Origin: Cryptomeria japonica
Lineage: Eukaryota; Streptophyta; Pinopsida; Cupressales; Cupressaceae
Assembly: GCF_030272615.1 (NCBI RefSeq)
Contig: NC_081415.1
Location: 378,249,892 to 378,313,891, forward strand
DNA: 64,000 nt
Direction: 5' to 3'
Below the pieces are notes generated by a model, which was given only the letters and a program-made list of their open reading frames with translations, had not been told where the DNA came from and did not search any database. A program made the translations under genes and the position numbers. Every line of letters starts with the position of its first letter. The stretch's first letter is position 1. Of this stretch, positions 61,641-64,000 are shown in pieces.

Positions 61641-62179
61641 CCCCAGGTAAGTTATCCCCCCTAAGAACTATATCATCACAACTACGTCACTATTTAGAGC
61701 CCCAAGGAAGTAGAGAAAGACACAATTGGAAGAAGATTTTACCAAAGCAAGGATTCTATCCCAAGTCTTTTGGAACATGTAGTTAAAGTCTACCATAAAA
61801 TCATATGGGGCTCTCTTTATGGTTGTTAGTTGTTCAACTAGTGTCAAGGGGCCACTCTTGTCTTCAAAGCTCTTGCATAATATTTCTCCCAATTCATCCT
61901 AGCTATGGATTGAACCAGACGGTAGAACCCTATACCACTATAGGGATTTTCCCTTGAGGGAGGAGGCAAGAAGCCTCACTGCAACATTATCCTTTATGAT
62001 GTCAAAAATAAAGCAGATGCCTACTACGTCCTTGATATGCTCATTAGGGGTAATAGAGGTTTCACCAGTAAAGAAAGGCACAACCTTTAATTTGATACTA
62101 AGATGTCATTATTTTGGGATAGAGCTAAGGGGCTGCCACCATTAAAGGTGACAAAAGCATGTACTCTAGGGATAGCCAT
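61641..62179 (-). pseudogene. Gag of element K
   Basis: Opens at ATG 62179 (MAIPRVHAFVTFNGGSPLAL), with frame changes soon after. The core reads NEHIKDVVGICFIFDIIKDN, VAVRLLASSLKGKSL, then a stop, WYRVLPSGSI, DELGEILCKSFEDKSG and LTTIKRAPYDFMVDFNYMFQ (61892-61668). This is the Retrotrans_gag pattern: E-H in helix 1, VxxRLxxxSLxGxAxxWY, W/F-xxLxxxFxxxF, ExVxxYxxRFxxL. It ends near AYDTTIKVKNC. Confidence 0.7.
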
Positions 62180-62330
62180 AAATTTTAGATACTCTCTCTT
62201 CTTCTAGAATCTAAAAGTTCATACTATCAAAGAAAAATACCTTTAGAAGACACCCCTATTTTGGATTCTTGATGTGAGAAGGTAGCTAGTCCTGAACAAG
62301 ATCCTAGATTAGATCCTCAGAGTTGCCAAG
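62180..62330 (-). other. Leader and probable primer site of K
   Basis: Next to the LTR the minus strand reads CTTGGCAACTCTGAGGATC (62312-62330), a plausible primer site of the 'TTGGC-ACTC' kind used by some plant gypsy elements; the tRNA is not certain. Confidence 0.45.
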
Positions 62331-64000
62331 TGTTGAATGTGACTGCCTCTCAAAGGCAAGATACTGAAGAGCACACCAAATCTTCAGTTGTTTGAGCATA
62401 AAATACTGCTTAACCAATAGATTTGTTGTGGAGAGTTGTTAGGTATATGATTTGCTGCTTCCAAAGGTTGAGTTGTTGATCCACACACCAAGATCAGAAA
62501 AGATATGACCGGTGACTAAGAGTTTTAACCCAGATGGTCATCTATGAACTAAAATTTCAACAACCCCACTAGGCATGCCAAAAACTGTGGTATGATCGAT
62601 GACTTAAAGTGCAATGGTCTGAAAATTGAATCTTCTTCGAATGCTGAAAAACTTTGTCCTACCAAGCATGCCAAAAATAGTTGTCACAAAATTTTGCACC
62701 CTTAGTGACTAGAATTGATCACTAACCTTGTGAAACATGGAAACAACCTCCCAAGTGTGGGACTTGCAAAAGTGAGGTTGAGTCTCCGGAGAAGGCCGGT
62801 TTCCTATTCAATCTTAGTGCAGGTGTTGGAATAGTCCAACACTGATAAAACTAATCTATGCTCTAATAGGGAAAAGGGAGAGAGACATAAGGGTTGCATG
62901 AAAGAAGGGAGAAAAGGTTTGCACCTAGACTGAAAGTTGATCTACCCCCACCTATAAATACATATAACATCAATAAAACTACCCAAAAGATACACTTATT
63001 CCTATCTAAGTCTAGCTTTCTAAGACTGAGTCAAGGTTGGAATTATTATTAATGGCAGAGGAATGAATAATGTTCTTAGATGCCACTCTAAGAGGATTCA
63101 ACACTATCACACATGCTAAGAAAACAAGAAAAAGATGCATTGAAACAAATAGATAAGAGAAATGTACAAATTTACATAAACTAACACAAGGTAAGCAAAT
63201 TCTATTAATGTAGAGGCAAGGTAGTTTTTATAGTTGCAAGAGTCATAGACTACTGCTAGAGAAAAATAGGAGAAGATCCTTTGGAAAATATACAAAATTT
63301 GACTTTATAGTTGAGCCATAACCCATAATTGAATTTATGATGAAAACTCTAACCCTCCTAGGGTTAGGTTACAAAATATTTGCAAAAGGGGAGGAGATTA
63401 GATCTGAGATCTAATGGCATGTTAGATCCTTTTGCAAGATACACTTATTCCTATCTAAGTCTATCTTTCTAAGACTAAGTCAAGGTTGGAATTCTTAACA
63501 ATGGCAAAAGAATGAATAATTTTCTTAGATGCCACTCTAAGAGGATTCAACACTATCACACATGCTAAGAAAACAAGAAAAAGATGCATTCACACAAACA
63601 GGTAAGAGAAATGCACAAATTTACATAAACTAAAACAAGGTAAGCAAATTCTATTAATGCAGAGGCAACGTAGTTTTAATAGTTGCAAGAGTCATAGACT
63701 ACTGCTAGAGAAAAATAGGAGAAGATCCTTTGGAAAATATACAAAATTTGAATTTATAGTTGAGCCATAACTCATAATTGAATTTATGATGAAAACCCTA
63801 ACCCTCCTAGGGTTAGGTTACAAAATATCAGCAAAAGGGGAGGAGATTAGATCTGAGATCTGATGGCATGTTAGATCCTTTTGCAAGATGTCCTCTACCT
63901 TGGAAAGAGAAAACTAATGCCTTGGTGAAGCAATCCCTATCAAAAAGAATGGCCAAGCACACTTGAGGGGACAAAAAGTCTCTGTTCTACATTGAAGAGG
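62331..64000 (-). repeat. Right (5') LTR of element K, runs off the window
   Basis: Starts TGTTGAATGTGACTGCC and continues past 64000. It contains the 449-bp duplication, and its part from 62682 matches 58048 onwards. Confidence 0.65.
62992..63889. repeat. 449-bp tandem duplication within K's right LTR
   Basis: Unit 1 (62992-63440) and unit 2 (63441-63889) both start acacttattcctatctaagt and end gatccttttgcaagat. They are equal in length and differ by scattered substitutions. The left LTR has a single copy. Confidence 0.92.

Overview
This window looks like intergenic DNA from a large-genome seed plant. It is AT-rich and CpG-poor, with no recognisable host gene and almost wall-to-wall old LTR retrotransposons. 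The style (long copia LTRs, many diverged copies, deep nesting) would fit a gymnosperm, but that is an inference. I see no tRNA, rRNA, CRISPR array or intact gene; every coding region is broken by stops and frameshifts.

Bases 1-57099 can be read as one nest, called here A to H plus L. Outermost is A (+), a Ty3-gypsy element of the Tat type: 5' LTR remnant 1570-1723, leader, gag, protease, a G-patch-like segment, RT, RNase H and integrase to 11920, the rest of integrase at 42439-43190, a tail, and a 3' LTR at 55673-57099. Its 5' LTR is cut by H (-), a copia-type element that runs off the left edge. Its integrase is cut by B (+), a Ty1-copia element at 11921-42433 with target duplication cccat/cctat. 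B's 5' LTR is cut by C (-), a second copia of the same family at 13038-35460 (attgt/atttt). C's 3' LTR is cut twice: by D (+), a chromodomain-bearing gypsy element at 13219-19534 (aagaa/aaaaa), and by E (-), a pol-less LTR element at 19621-29173 (gcatt/acact). E is itself cut by F (+), the 3' end of another A-type element (about 24818-27203). In its 3' part A is also cut by G (+), a second chromovirus (about 44241-49640). It then carries a minus-strand plant-mobile-domain (PMD) pseudogene, which is interrupted by solo LTR L (52473-53625, perfect ccctc duplication).

Right of 57099 lie about 0.8 kb of unassigned sequence, GA microsatellites, and K (-), another element with a Gag but no visible polymerase. 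K's right LTR contains a 449-bp tandem duplication and runs off the window.

Most unusual items: (1) E, with a coiled-coil/zinc-knuckle Gag and a second, roughly 1000-codon ORF of unknown function but no polymerase, sharing the primer-site type and polypurine tract of the autonomous copias B and C; (2) the antisense PMD pseudogene beside the A-type 3' LTR; (3) a 0.94-kb inverted repeat with long, very similar arms starting exactly at G's 3' LTR; (4) clustering of three insertions in one short part of related copia LTRs. Boundaries and target duplications were read by eye.
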